A DNA stretch of 64,000 bases from a bacterium (lineage in GTDB: Bacteria > Pseudomonadota > Alphaproteobacteria > Micavibrionales > UBA2020): contig JAQSDV010000004.1 of NCBI GenBank assembly GCA_029945425.1, positions 978,991-1,042,990 of the forward strand. Reading direction: 5' to 3'. Both the position numbers and the translations under genes were made by a program. The notes beneath the pieces are model-generated. The model searched no databases. It saw only the letters and a program-made list of their open reading frames with translations, and was not told the origin of the DNA. The first letter of the stretch is position 1, and each line of letters begins with the position of its first letter. This document shows, in pieces, positions 18,553-26,596 of this stretch.

Positions 18553-20426
18553 GCTTCGTCGCGATCCGTCATCGCATAGCCGTAACGCGCGGCATGGGGC
18601 TTCAGGATATCCAGCACGGGTTTTAGCTGCTCGCGGTATTTCAGCCAGCGCCCGCTTGCGCGCGTATAAATTTTCTGCGTCACCTGATGGTAGCTGGGCG
18701 TGTTGATCAGGCCTTTTTTCTGCGCGGTTTTATCGTATTCCAGCACGGCGTCATTCCATGGCACGCCCAAAAATTCCAGCAGTTTTGCAACGGTCGGCTG
18801 GAAATCGGCCACGACATCTTCGTAGCGGATGGTATGCACATCCAGTTTCAGCGTCTTGTTGTAATGTTCCCAGACCGTAAACGACTCGTCATAGAATTTC
18901 GCTGAATCGTTAATATCGAGGAAGCGAGCCATCGCGCTGTTCAGGTGGAAGTCCTGCATGTAGCAGCTGAGGACGGAATCGCAGGGATGCCGCAGCGCGA
19001 GGATGAATTTCGCCTTCGGGAACGCGCGGCGGATGATGCCGGCATGCAGGATGTTAAGCGGCAGCTTGTCGACAAAAACCGGTTTCTGCGATATGCCGCC
19101 ATGCTCCGTCCAGAACTTTCCACGCATTGCCGCAATGTCATCCGCCGTCAGCTTCGGCATGGCGGCGGGATAGGCGGGATAGGCCAGCAGCGCGTTGTGC
19201 TGGCCTGATCCGCCATAGGTGTTGACCAAATGCTGGACCATGTTGACGACGGCAGGATTTTCTTCGGCAACGGCGATATCGGGGTGGCTCGTCATGATCT
19301 GGTCGAGCAGCGTCGTGCCGGAGCGCGGAAAGCCCACAAGGAAAACCGGCGCTGGTTCGTCGCCTGCGGGTACGGGGCCATTTTCCATGCCGGCAGTAAA
19401 TTCGTTCAGCATGCGCTGGGTGAATTCTGTGTAGATCGATTTGTGCATGGATTTGGCAGCGGGGGTGTTGCCCTTGCACGCATTCGCCTTGGTGAACGCA
19501 TCAAAGGCCTTTGCCGCGTCGTCGCGGCGGTCGTAAAGCTGCCCCAGCTCGTAAAAGAATCCTGCATTGCGCGGCACGTCGGGGCGCAGGCGCGGCGCGA
19601 AAGCCTCCATCACGGCGAAGGCTTCGTCTGTCTTGCCGGCGCGGCGCAGCAATTTTGCGGCGCTGAGCGCGATATCGGGCGAGTCAGGGAAAAGCTGCTT
19701 TGCTTTTTCAATCGCCTTGCCCGCGTCGTCCAGCTTGCTGGTTTTTTCCAGCAGGTCCAGAAGCGCGCTCCAGGCTTGCTCCATCTGCGGGTGGAACGTG
19801 ATGGCGCGCTGGTGCGCGGCGACGGCTTCTTCGTGGCGCATCTGCGATGCGTAAACCGTGCCAAGGTCGTGCCACGCCTGCGCATGGCGCGGGTTCAGCG
19901 TCACGGCCTGCTGATACGCTTTTTCCGCGAGCGGAAAGCGTTTCGTATCACGCAACACATTGCCGATATTTGCGTGGGGGTTCGCCCATTTGGGGTTGCG
20001 GCGGATCGCATCGATGAAAAACTTCTCCGCGCCCGCCATGTCGCCGCGGCGGTAGAGCAGCAGGCCCATATTGTTCAGGATTTCCGCATTCGCGGGATCG
20101 GCCTTCAACGCGCGGGAGAGAAGGTCTTCCGCTTCGGGCAGGCGGATCTGCTCCAGCAGGAACGCGCCATAGCTGTTCAGCACAAAGGCGTTTTGCGGCG
20201 CGAGCGTCAGTGCCTGCTTGTAATGCCCTTCCGCCTTTTCAGGGCGGCCGGCCTGCCAGTTCGCGGTGCCGAGGTCGTTTTGCAGCTCGCCGGATGCCGG
20301 CGCTTTCGCAGCTGCTTCTTCGAGCAATGCGATGCCTTTATCAACCTGGCCGGATGTCAGCAGGGATATTGCGTTGCGGCGGATGGTTTGCAGGGGGGAA
20401 GCGGTGGCGCGGGGTGTTTGATTCAT
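18549..20426 (-). CDS. TPR-repeat protein fused to a sulfotransferase domain
   Basis: A 625-residue cytoplasmic protein. Residues of about 35-360 are tandem tetratricopeptide repeats (A..Y..A…P patterns such as AEGHYKQALTLAPQN). Residues of about 370-610 form a sulfotransferase domain with the 5'-phosphosulfate loop FLVGFPRSGTTLLDQI and a 3'-phosphate element ILALRHPCDSVLSC for PAPS binding. TPR-sulfotransferase proteins are common in Alphaproteobacteria, but acceptors are mostly unknown; a protein or polysaccharide acceptor recruited by the TPRs is an inference. It lies downstream of tRNA-Val with about 27 bases between. Confidence 0.88.
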   Translation of the reverse strand: MNQTPRATASPLQTIRRNAISLLTSGQVDKGIALLEEAAAKAPASGELQNDLGTANWQAGRPEKAEGHYKQALTLAPQNAFVLNSYGAFLLEQIRLPEAEDLLSRALKADPANAEILNNMGLLLYRRGDMAGAEKFFIDAIRRNPKWANPHANIGNVLRDTKRFPLAEKAYQQAVTLNPRHAQAWHDLGTVYASQMRHEEAVAAHQRAITFHPQMEQAWSALLDLLEKTSKLDDAGKAIEKAKQLFPDSPDIALSAAKLLRRAGKTDEAFAVMEAFAPRLRPDVPRNAGFFYELGQLYDRRDDAAKAFDAFTKANACKGNTPAAKSMHKSIYTEFTQRMLNEFTAGMENGPVPAGDEPAPVFLVGFPRSGTTLLDQIMTSHPDIAVAEENPAVVNMVQHLVNTYGGSGQHNALLAYPAYPAAMPKLTADDIAAMRGKFWTEHGGISQKPVFVDKLPLNILHAGIIRRAFPKAKFILALRHPCDSVLSCYMQDFHLNSAMARFLDINDSAKFYDESFTVWEHYNKTLKLDVHTIRYEDVVADFQPTVAKLLEFLGVPWNDAVLEYDKTAQKKGLINTPSYHQVTQKIYTRASGRWLKYREQLKPVLDILKPHAARYGYAMTDRDEA

Positions 20427-20452
20427 GGATCTAAACCGCCCTCAGGGGAAAG

Positions 20453-20527
20453 TGGTGGACACAACAGGGATTGAACCTGTGACCCCTACCATGTCAAGAT
20501 AGTGCTCTACCGCTGAGCTATGTGTCC
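20453..20527 (-). tRNA. tRNA-Val (GAC anticodon)
   Basis: The minus strand folds as a complete cloverleaf: acceptor stem GGACACA/TGTGTCC, D arm with AGCTCAGCGG, anticodon loop TTGACAT with anticodon GAC, T arm ACAGG-TTCAATC-CCTGT, discriminator A and an encoded CCA. Length is 75 bases including CCA. Confidence 0.97.
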
Positions 20528-20587
20528 TTGGTCAGGCCGTTTTATTAGCACGGCACTTCCTTTTTATGCAAGTCCTATCGTAATCCG

Positions 20588-20618
20588 CTGATAAAGCGGA
20601 CAAAACCCGCTTTATCAG
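20588..20618. repeat. Perfect 12-bp inverted repeat (hairpin)
   Basis: CTGATAAAGCGG at 20588-20599 pairs with CCGCTTTATCAG at 20607-20618 around a 7-base loop. It lies between the CpdR-like gene and tRNA-Val. It could terminate the CpdR-like transcript, but no T-run follows. Confidence 0.6.
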
Positions 20619-20630
20619 GAATCGCCCCAC

Positions 20631-20723
20631 AAAAGATTGTCCCCAGACCGCCCCCCGGTCTGGGGCGCGGCTTCGCCGCCGGTATAAAAGATTGTCCCCA
20701 GACCGGGGGGGCGGTCTGGGGAC
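20631..20723. repeat. Two REP-like palindromic units with shared 20-bp lead
   Basis: A 20-base sequence (AAAAGATTGTCCCCAGACCG) occurs at 20631-20650 and again at 20686-20705. Each copy forms the left arm of a GC-rich hairpin: 20641-20650 with 20656-20665, and 20694-20705 with 20712-20723. The loops are C5 and G6, i.e. opposite in sequence. The unit is outside genes, downstream of the CpdR-like gene and upstream of tRNA-Val, as expected for a dispersed REP/BIME-type repeat. Only these copies are in the window. Confidence 0.75.
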
Positions 20724-20774
20724 AGTAGTTCACGGAGGGGGAATTGTCTCCGTTGGGGGTCCGGTCGTAAACTC

Positions 20775-21230
20775 TTACAGTTGCTGCGCGCGGGCGGGCT
20801 TGTGTGCGAAGTCCGCGTAAATGATGTTGCTGTCCGCAGACGCCATCGGCGCTTTCAGCGGCAGGCTGCCCTGGCCCATCAGGTAACGCACGCGGGTTGC
20901 AATCTCCTTCAGGTGGAAGGGGCGCGTGGTGACGGGGGCGGGGGCATAAGCGGGCGTTGCGTGCGTATCCATTGCAACACCTGCGAAACCGGTAATGAAA
21001 ATGACCTGGAGGCCGGGGTTGTCCTGCAGCGCCTTCTGGGCGAGGACGAAGCCGTCGATGCCGGGCATCACGACGTTCACCAGCAATACATCATAAGTGT
21101 CGCGCGACGACACGCGCCAAGCATCGAGGCAGTTGTCGACGCTCTCGACCGTATTGCCCGCTTTTTTCAGCGAGGCGGTCAGGTATGCTGCGGTGGTGGA
21201 ATTGTGTTCTGCGATCAGGATCTTAGCCAT
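20775..21230 (-). CDS. CpdR-like pseudo-receiver (lacks phospho-acceptor Asp)
   Basis: A 151-residue single-domain receiver resembling CpdR, the ClpXP adaptor that primes CtrA and other substrates for degradation in Alphaproteobacteria. Shared features are the start AKILIAE, VMPGIDG, VIFITGFAGVA and the end element RPFHLKEIATRV. Key residues differ: the phospho-acceptor is Asn52 (VNVVMPG), the acidic pair is Glu8-His9, and the conserved Lys is Arg103 (TTRPF); Thr80 is kept. It therefore probably cannot be phosphorylated and may be locked in one state. A further ~35-residue tail ends in KPARAQQL. A perfect CtrA-type box lies about 100 bases upstream. A separate canonical CpdR elsewhere in the genome is possible. 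Confidence 0.82.
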   Translation of the reverse strand: MAKILIAEHNSTTAAYLTASLKKAGNTVESVDNCLDAWRVSSRDTYDVLLVNVVMPGIDGFVLAQKALQDNPGLQVIFITGFAGVAMDTHATPAYAPAPVTTRPFHLKEIATRVRYLMGQGSLPLKAPMASADSNIIYADFAHKPARAQQL

Positions 21231-21556
21231 TTGAAGTCACTCCCCTATGTTTTGTTTTTTTCTTGCCGTTTGTCTTTTCTTCTTCTGTATCTCTCCGTGG
21301 TGTCGACGCCCCGTTTATCCGGTTTTTTTAATTCCTCGTTAACGTCTTATGTTAATAGTAAAACATTTTACAGAAAGACGGTCAAGGGCATTTATGAACA
21401 AGAAGTTAAGGATTAGCGTAATTAAATTTCAGTAACACCTGTCAAAATGTGCAATTTCAATAATTTATGGAAATATAATAAGAGATGAAATTCTTTACAT
21501 TTTCTTAAGAAGGTGGCAAATCAGGGCAGTTATTTTTCAGAAGGAAGCCAAAACCC
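21231..21556. other. 326-base AT-rich divergent intergenic region
   Basis: This separates the CpdR-like gene (minus) from the rhodanese gene (plus). It is clearly more AT-rich than its surroundings and contains the TTAA-N7-TTAA box at 21328-21342. Just beyond it is a second, imperfectly spaced TTAA at 21352-21355. I see no convincing gene; the only ATG-led frame on the plus strand near 21394 is 13 codons long. Confidence 0.6.
21328..21342 (-). promoter_or_regulatory. CtrA-type box upstream of the CpdR-like gene
   Basis: TTAA-TTCCTCG-TTAA, followed by C on the plus strand, is a perfect TTAA-N7-TTAAC match 98-112 bases upstream of the start at 21230. A GATAAA hexamer lies eight bases beyond the second half-site on the minus strand. 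In Caulobacter cpdR is known to be under CtrA control, so the pairing makes biological sense. Confidence 0.6.
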
Positions 21557-22099
21557 ATGCGCCTTTTCTATATGCTGCCGCTAACGATTGGCTTGATTTC
21601 ATTCGTATTTATGGGAGTCGCGACTCACGCAGGCGCATTCCAGCCCGACAGCATTCCCGACCAGAAAGTCATTACATTAGAGAAGTTCAAGGAAGCGATG
21701 CCGGAGACAAGCGAAGAACTGGACCTCCCCGGTTTTCTCGCGCTGAAGGAAAAGGGCGCGGTTGCCGTGCTGGACGTGCGGTCGAAGGATACCTACGACC
21801 GCCGCCACCTGACCGGCTCGCTGAACGCGCCGCTGACCGATCTGACGGAAAAGAACCTGCCCGCGCTGGCGCCGGATAAAGACGCACCCGTGGTGCTGGT
21901 CTGTGATTTCACCTTCTTCCCCACCCGCATGCTGTCGATGACGCTGCAGGCCTATCCGGTGCTTAAATCACAAGGGTATAAAAACATTTACCGCCTGAAC
22001 CTCTGGCAGGCCAAGCAGGGGGGAGAGATGGTGTCGCAGGAGGCGCAGGAGAAGGCGCTGGATTTTGAAGGCACGGATGTGAAGCTGGTTAAAGAATAA
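21557..22099 (+). CDS. Exported rhodanese-domain protein
   Basis: A 180-residue protein with an N-terminal signal peptide or anchor (hydrophobic ~5-25, possible cleavage at THA-GA). It carries one rhodanese domain: VLDVRSKDTYDRRHLTGSLNAPL is the conserved CH2A region, and the active-site Cys lies in LVCDFTFFPTRM. Rhodaneses transfer or bind sulfane sulfur; the periplasmic substrate is not predictable. The active loop (Cys-Asp-Phe-Thr-Phe-Phe) is more hydrophobic than the classical CRKGVT loop. It ends 26 bases before a strong bidirectional terminator. Confidence 0.85.
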   Translation: MRLFYMLPLTIGLISFVFMGVATHAGAFQPDSIPDQKVITLEKFKEAMPETSEELDLPGFLALKEKGAVAVLDVRSKDTYDRRHLTGSLNAPLTDLTEKNLPALAPDKDAPVVLVCDFTFFPTRMLSMTLQAYPVLKSQGYKNIYRLNLWQAKQGGEMVSQEAQEKALDFEGTDVKLVKE

Positions 22100-22121
22100 C
22101 GCAAGCTCCCCCTACGCAATA

Positions 22122-22156
22122 AAAAAACGGCGCCGTTCGAGGGCGCCGTTTTTTTT
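22122..22156. terminator. Bidirectional intrinsic terminator
   Basis: The stem AACGGCGCC (22126-22134) pairs with GGCGCCGTT (22142-22150) around a 7-base loop. It has an A-run on the left and a T-run on the right, so it works on both strands. It sits between the convergent rhodanese gene and the DsbA-like gene. Confidence 0.9.
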
Positions 22157-22173
22157 ATCAAAGATGATTGAAA

Positions 22174-22956
22174 TCAGTCCTTTTTTTTCTCGTCTTCCTT
22201 CGGCGCGTCGGCTTTTTCTTTGGCTTCCTTGCGCTTGTCGGCGATACGCTGCTTCAGGCTTTCCTTGTCGGGAACACCCGTGAAGGCCTCGTCATTCAGG
22301 ATGAAGGCCGGCGTGCCGTTGAAGTTCATTTGCGAAGCGAGGGTGCGGTTGCGCTCGATCTGCATCATCGCCTCGGTGCCGTCGATGTAGGATCGGGCCA
22401 GGCCGAGATCCATGCCGATGTCTTTCGCGGCAGCCTCGATATCCTCGTTTTTCAGGGCACCTTTGTGCGCCATCATCTTTTCATGGAACTCGAAATACTT
22501 GTCCTGACGCTGCGCGGCGAGTGCCCATTTGGCCGAAGTTTCGGAGGTGGGGCCAAGGATCGGGAAATCCTTGAAGATGATCTTCACGCCGGGATCATCC
22601 TTCGCGATGTCGCGCAGCGTAAAGAAGACGTCTTTGCAGTAATGGCAGTTGTAGTCGAAAAATTCGACGATCGTCACGTCGCCCATCTTGTTGCCGATGA
22701 AGGGTGATTTTTCGTTCTTGAACAATTCGTCATGGTTGCGCTGGAGCGCCTCTTCCTGCTTGGAGGCCATTTCCTTGTTCTGGTAGCTGTTGACCGCTTC
22801 CAAAATCAGCTGCGGGTTCTCCATGATGTAGTCATGGATCATTTTGTTGATGTCGTCTTTGGTGAAATTTTCTGCCGCGAAGGCGGGCGCGCTGGCGAAC
22901 AGCCCCATCGCCAAAGCCGCCGGAATGACGAATTTACCCATATATTTCTGTAACAT
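22174..22956 (-). CDS. DsbA-family periplasmic thiol oxidoreductase
   Basis: A 260-residue exported protein: signal peptide with cleavage near AFA-AEN, an N-terminal helical segment (~30-85), and a DsbA/Com1-type thioredoxin domain. The active site is FFDYNCHYCKDV (Cys-His-Tyr-Cys), and the cis-Pro is in NGTPAFILND. It resembles the 27-kDa Com1/DsbA-like family, in which an N-terminal helix mediates oligomerisation. Disulfide formation or isomerisation is likely, and the window's cysteine-rich pilin would be a plausible client. The C-terminal tail is highly charged (Lys/Glu/Asp). Confidence 0.9.
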   Translation of the reverse strand: MLQKYMGKFVIPAALAMGLFASAPAFAAENFTKDDINKMIHDYIMENPQLILEAVNSYQNKEMASKQEEALQRNHDELFKNEKSPFIGNKMGDVTIVEFFDYNCHYCKDVFFTLRDIAKDDPGVKIIFKDFPILGPTSETSAKWALAAQRQDKYFEFHEKMMAHKGALKNEDIEAAAKDIGMDLGLARSYIDGTEAMMQIERNRTLASQMNFNGTPAFILNDEAFTGVPDKESLKQRIADKRKEAKEKADAPKEDEKKKD

Positions 22957-23018
22957 GCTAAACCCCTGACCCTGTTGTGTTGCGCAACTATAACAATGTG
23001 AGCCTTAAGCCCCCAAAA

Positions 23019-24374
23019 TCAATCCCTTTTTTTGTCTTTCTTGTCCTGTTTTTTCTGGCGTCGCGCGGCATCCAGAATATCGCCCGCGCGTATCCAACCG
23101 GCTGAATTCTTGGCTAAAGATTGCTGTGCCAGCTTGGCTTCGCGTATCGCGTAATCGTTCTTGCCGCGCAATAATTGTTCTTCGGCAAGATGCAGGCGGG
23201 ACATGCCCTCCTGCCCCTGTTTCCCATAGGCGATGCCGAGGAAATGGTGGGTTTTGGTATCTTTGGGTTCGTTGCGCAGGGCCAGCTGGAGCTGTTTTAC
23301 AGCCTCGGCATAGTGTTTCTGGGTGTCCTTGGCCGATTCCAGCAGCGCATGGCCATAGGCGGCACGGATCAGCCCCGACTGGGGCGCAAGTTCAACCGCG
23401 CTGGCATAGGCGGGCAGGGATTCTTCTATACGGCCCCGCTCGAACAATATCTGTCCCTTCAGTTCCAGAAAATAGGGGTTCTTCGGCTCTTCCTTGATCA
23501 GGGGGTTAAGCAGCTTCAGCGCGTCATCCGTCTTGCCCTTGCGGTAGAGGGCAATCGCGCGGCCGTAGCGCGCCGGCACGCCGGTTCCCTTGTCCTGCAT
23601 CGCCTGATCGGGCAGCAGGAATCCCTTCAGCTTGGCGACCATGCGTGCATGCAGGTCATTCCACGCCGCCGATACGGGCGCGCCTTTATATCCCTCGGCC
23701 GCATGCTCGAGCGATGAAATGCGGTCGCGCGTCAGCGGGTGCGTGCGCACATATTCTGTCTGCTGCGATTCCGGCAGCAATTCCTGGTCGGCGAGCTTCT
23801 GCATGAAGGTCACAAGGCCCGCAACCGGCATGCGCGCGCCTTTCAGATAGGCGACGGCGGATTGGTCCGCTGCCGTTTCCTGTATGCGGCTATGGCGCAG
23901 CGCCGTGCGCTGGCCCATCGAGTTACTCGCGGAAATGACCGCCAGCCCCGCCTCGCCGGAACCCGACGCCGCGCCGACCGCGATGCCCAGCAGCGTCGCG
24001 GCCATCACCTGAAACGACAGGTCTTCCATTTCGGCGCGCATGCGGATCAGGTCGCCATTTGCGATGTGGCCGGTTTCATGCGCCATAACGCCGATCAGCT
24101 CCGCCGGGTTTTGCGTGCGCAGGATCAGGCCGGTAAACAAAAAGATGTTCTGCCCGCCCGCGACGAAGGCGTTCAGGTCGTTCTGGTCGATCAGGATGAA
24201 TTTTACGGCGGAAGGGGATAGGCCCGCCTGATCGAACACAGGCTTGCCGAAAATGCGCAAGCTCTGCTCGATCTCCTCGTCGCGGATCACGCCCATGCCG
24301 GCGGCATTGGCGTGCGTGGAGACAGTGACAAGCGCGATGAGCGCCAGCGCGAGGAAAATGCGTTTGATCATCAT
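23019..24374 (-). CDS. Periplasmic M48 metalloprotease with TPR domain (BepA-like)
   Basis: A 451-residue exported protein with signal peptide (cleavage near ANA-AG). It has an M48 peptidase domain with the zinc motif HETGH in GVMAHETGHIANGD and the third-ligand region ETAADQSAV. A TPR domain occupies about residues 265-420. This architecture matches BepA/YfgC, which assembles or degrades outer-membrane proteins such as LptD at the BAM complex. The C terminus is Lys/Asp-rich. It lies between a DsbA-like gene and a lipoprotein gene on the same strand, forming an envelope quality-control run. Confidence 0.9.
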   Translation of the reverse strand: MMIKRIFLALALIALVTVSTHANAAGMGVIRDEEIEQSLRIFGKPVFDQAGLSPSAVKFILIDQNDLNAFVAGGQNIFLFTGLILRTQNPAELIGVMAHETGHIANGDLIRMRAEMEDLSFQVMAATLLGIAVGAASGSGEAGLAVISASNSMGQRTALRHSRIQETAADQSAVAYLKGARMPVAGLVTFMQKLADQELLPESQQTEYVRTHPLTRDRISSLEHAAEGYKGAPVSAAWNDLHARMVAKLKGFLLPDQAMQDKGTGVPARYGRAIALYRKGKTDDALKLLNPLIKEEPKNPYFLELKGQILFERGRIEESLPAYASAVELAPQSGLIRAAYGHALLESAKDTQKHYAEAVKQLQLALRNEPKDTKTHHFLGIAYGKQGQEGMSRLHLAEEQLLRGKNDYAIREAKLAQQSLAKNSAGWIRAGDILDAARRQKKQDKKDKKRD

Positions 24375-24423
24375 GCTTTATACGTCCGGCTGCGCCTGTC
24401 CCTGCGCCCGCCGCCTTAAAGTT

Positions 24424-25176
24424 TTAAGGCTGCCAGCCCTGCAGCGGTTCGCGGGGCTTGCCGGCATCCTGCCAGCCGCTGTAATCATCCGGCCACAACG
24501 CGCCGGAAAGCTTCACGTTGTATTTCTCGCTGCCGGTCTGCTCTGCCAGCATGAAGCGGAAATTGTCGGCCCAGATCGTGCCTTCGAAACCGGCCTTGCC
24601 GATTTTTTCGTTGCGGCCGGGTTCGTTGCCGCGGTCGACATCCAGATGGATACGCGCATGTTTATAGGGGATCGTGCGGAACTGGTCGAACGGCACGGTG
24701 ACCGTCATTTTCTTCCATTCCTTGAGGTCTTCGCCCAGTTTCGCGGAATCGCCCGCAAAGCAAACCGGATCTTTTTTGCCCGGTACATCGTAATAGCAGA
24801 GCGACAGCGAAACGGTATGGCCGCGCAGGTTGCGCGTCATCACATCGGCCTCCGCCCCCATCGCAAGGTTGCATTGGCCGCAGTCGTTGAACGAAACGGC
24901 ATGGCTGCCGACATTGCTGATGTCATTCCAGTTGTACCACGGCTCGATCACGCCCCTGAGCGGCGGCGTGCCGCGCATGGTAAAGGAACGGTCGCCCGTC
25001 TTGAACACATGGGTGTCGGTGCCCGTGAAGTCATTCACGTATTTGGTGTAGCCCGGATCGTTGGGCGCATAGCTCATCTGCTCCGACGGCGCGAAGCTGT
25101 CGCGCATTTTCACGTTGCAGCCGGTGACGACCAAAGCGGCCAGCAGCGCGGCGGAGAGCAGGAAGGAGTTTTTCAT
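24424..25176 (-). CDS. Lipoprotein with a beta-sandwich-like body
   Basis: A 250-residue protein with a lipobox (VVTGC, Cys at ~20). The mature part is beta-rich with paired cysteines (DCGQC, and later LCYYDV…PVCFAG). It ends in WADNFRFML, which resembles the closing strand of carbohydrate-binding jelly-roll domains. That resemblance is weak and the function is unknown. It lies 52 bases after the next upstream minus gene and 49 bases before the M48 protease gene, so it is likely cotranscribed with both. Confidence 0.75.
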   Translation of the reverse strand: MKNSFLLSAALLAALVVTGCNVKMRDSFAPSEQMSYAPNDPGYTKYVNDFTGTDTHVFKTGDRSFTMRGTPPLRGVIEPWYNWNDISNVGSHAVSFNDCGQCNLAMGAEADVMTRNLRGHTVSLSLCYYDVPGKKDPVCFAGDSAKLGEDLKEWKKMTVTVPFDQFRTIPYKHARIHLDVDRGNEPGRNEKIGKAGFEGTIWADNFRFMLAEQTGSEKYNVKLSGALWPDDYSGWQDAGKPREPLQGWQP

Positions 25177-25228
25177 CGCAAAGAGCCTCTTTCAAAAAAG
25201 CGGTCGTTTAGATACCGGCGCGGCCGGA

Positions 25229-25819
25229 TCAGTTCATGAACATGCCTTTGGGCGTGTAGGTGCCGACGATCTCGGCGGTGTGCCAGTCGCGCAGCTCGAC
25301 CACGGGGAAGCCTTCGTTGAAGACGCCCGTGAAATCAGACAGCAGCTTCAGCGCGCGGCGCTGGTCGAGGTCGGAAATTTTGTAGAAGGTGGGGCCAAGC
25401 TCCAGCACCGGCACGGGCGGCTTGCCCTTGCGCATGAACTGGCGCTCGAAAATCCGCGCCTTGAAGAATTTGTTGAGCGTGATTTCAGGCGTCCAGTCCT
25501 TGTTCCACATCGACGGGTCCCAGTCCTGGCCATCCCACTGGTGCGGGTGGTCGTTCTGCGGATCCCAGTTGGAAACGTAAGGTTTGAACCCGTAATGCTC
25601 GGGCTTGTCGTACATATGCTGCGGCGCGAAAACATCGCCCGACGGCAGGCGGTTGATCGTGCGCGCGGCATCCCTGAACCCGTTGTCGAGCATGCTGCCC
25701 TTGATCGCCATCATGTCGCCCTCGGCGCCCCATTCATGCTTGCCGGCATGGGCAGGCGTGGATGCAGCGATGAGCGCGATGATCGCGGTCGCGGCGAGGG
25801 TTTTGACGGGATGTTTCAT
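25229..25819 (-). CDS. Exported protein of unknown function, Trp/His-rich
   Basis: A 196-residue protein with a signal peptide (cleavage near AHA-GK). The mature sequence has a striking Asp/His/Trp-rich stretch (WDPQNDHPHQWDGQDWDP) at about residues 83-105, then a more regular alpha/beta C-terminal part. No cysteines are seen. The His/Asp cluster could bind metal, but that is a guess. It appears to be the first gene of the four-gene exported-protein run 25819→22174. Confidence 0.7.
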   Translation of the reverse strand: MKHPVKTLAATAIIALIAASTPAHAGKHEWGAEGDMMAIKGSMLDNGFRDAARTINRLPSGDVFAPQHMYDKPEHYGFKPYVSNWDPQNDHPHQWDGQDWDPSMWNKDWTPEITLNKFFKARIFERQFMRKGKPPVPVLELGPTFYKISDLDQRRALKLLSDFTGVFNEGFPVVELRDWHTAEIVGTYTPKGMFMN

Positions 25820-26024
25820 GGAGGGCTCCTAAAGACTCTAATCCTGTGACTTCCGAATCTAGCCTAAATTTACTATAAGTTCAAAAGCATAACTTATTAT
25901 TAAGCCGCTTATGGCATACTGGAGTCATCGTCTGGAATCTGTCTATTCGCGCTTCGGTTGCCTTTGCCGCCGACCCCGCGTTTATCCGTTTTCCGGAAGG
26001 TATTTGGTGAGGCAGGGTTTCTAA

Positions 26025-26429
26025 ATGACGGATGCATTATCGATCGCACTTTCGGGGCTTCGCGCCCAGACAACGCGGCTGGCCGCTACCGCCAGCAACA
26101 TCGCCAATGCGTCGACAGGGGGCGCTGTGCCTTCTGCCGATCCGTCTGCACCCGCTTCAACCCTTTACACACCCGTCACCGTCGACTTTTCGGCGCAGGC
26201 GGGCGGCGGTGTTTCCGCGCAGGTGCGGCCCGATCCGAACGCATATTCCGTAATCTACGACCCCTCGTCGAGTTACGCGAACGCCGACGGATTGGTCGCC
26301 GTGCCTGATGTGGATCTGGCTGAACAGCTGGTCAACCTTATTGAGACCAAAGCGGCTTACAAGGCAAACGTTTCCGTAATCAAAACGCAGGACGAGATCC
26401 TCGGCGACCTGCTGGACACGATTGCGTAA
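26025..26429 (+). CDS. FlgC-like flagellar rod protein (orphan)
   Basis: A 134-residue protein with the flagellar rod/hook N-terminal signature (LSIALSGLRAQTTRLAATAS then NIAN) and the C-terminal signature (VDLAEQLVNLIETKAAYKAN, then QDEILGDLLD). The size and domain order are those of FlgC, a proximal rod subunit. Neither flgB nor fliE is next to it; the neighbours are unrelated. It may be a relocated flgC or a paralogue. The middle region (GGGVSAQVRPDPNAY) is short. A GAGG-type ribosome-binding site lies about 14 bases upstream of the ATG. Confidence 0.82.
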   Translation: MTDALSIALSGLRAQTTRLAATASNIANASTGGAVPSADPSAPASTLYTPVTVDFSAQAGGGVSAQVRPDPNAYSVIYDPSSSYANADGLVAVPDVDLAEQLVNLIETKAAYKANVSVIKTQDEILGDLLDTIA

Positions 26430-26596
26430 AATCTAAAATTCCCCAAAAGACTCTTTCTGTAAAGAAACCCCGTTGACTCGGAAGCCATGGACTTTATCAT
26501 CCATGAGCACAGCAACGCATTCGCAAAACCGTCCTATAAACCCGCGAAGGTTTTGCACACTCATAAATAGAAAAACTTTACGGAGAGCACAGCACA

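Noticed and set aside
19230..20474. 414-codon open frame on the plus strand
   Set aside because: Antisense to the TPR-sulfotransferase gene and runs toward tRNA-Val; no domain seen.
21339..21355. A second TTAA pair next to the CtrA box, with nine bases between
   Set aside because: Spacing is nine rather than seven, so it does not match the CtrA consensus; kept only as background AT-richness.
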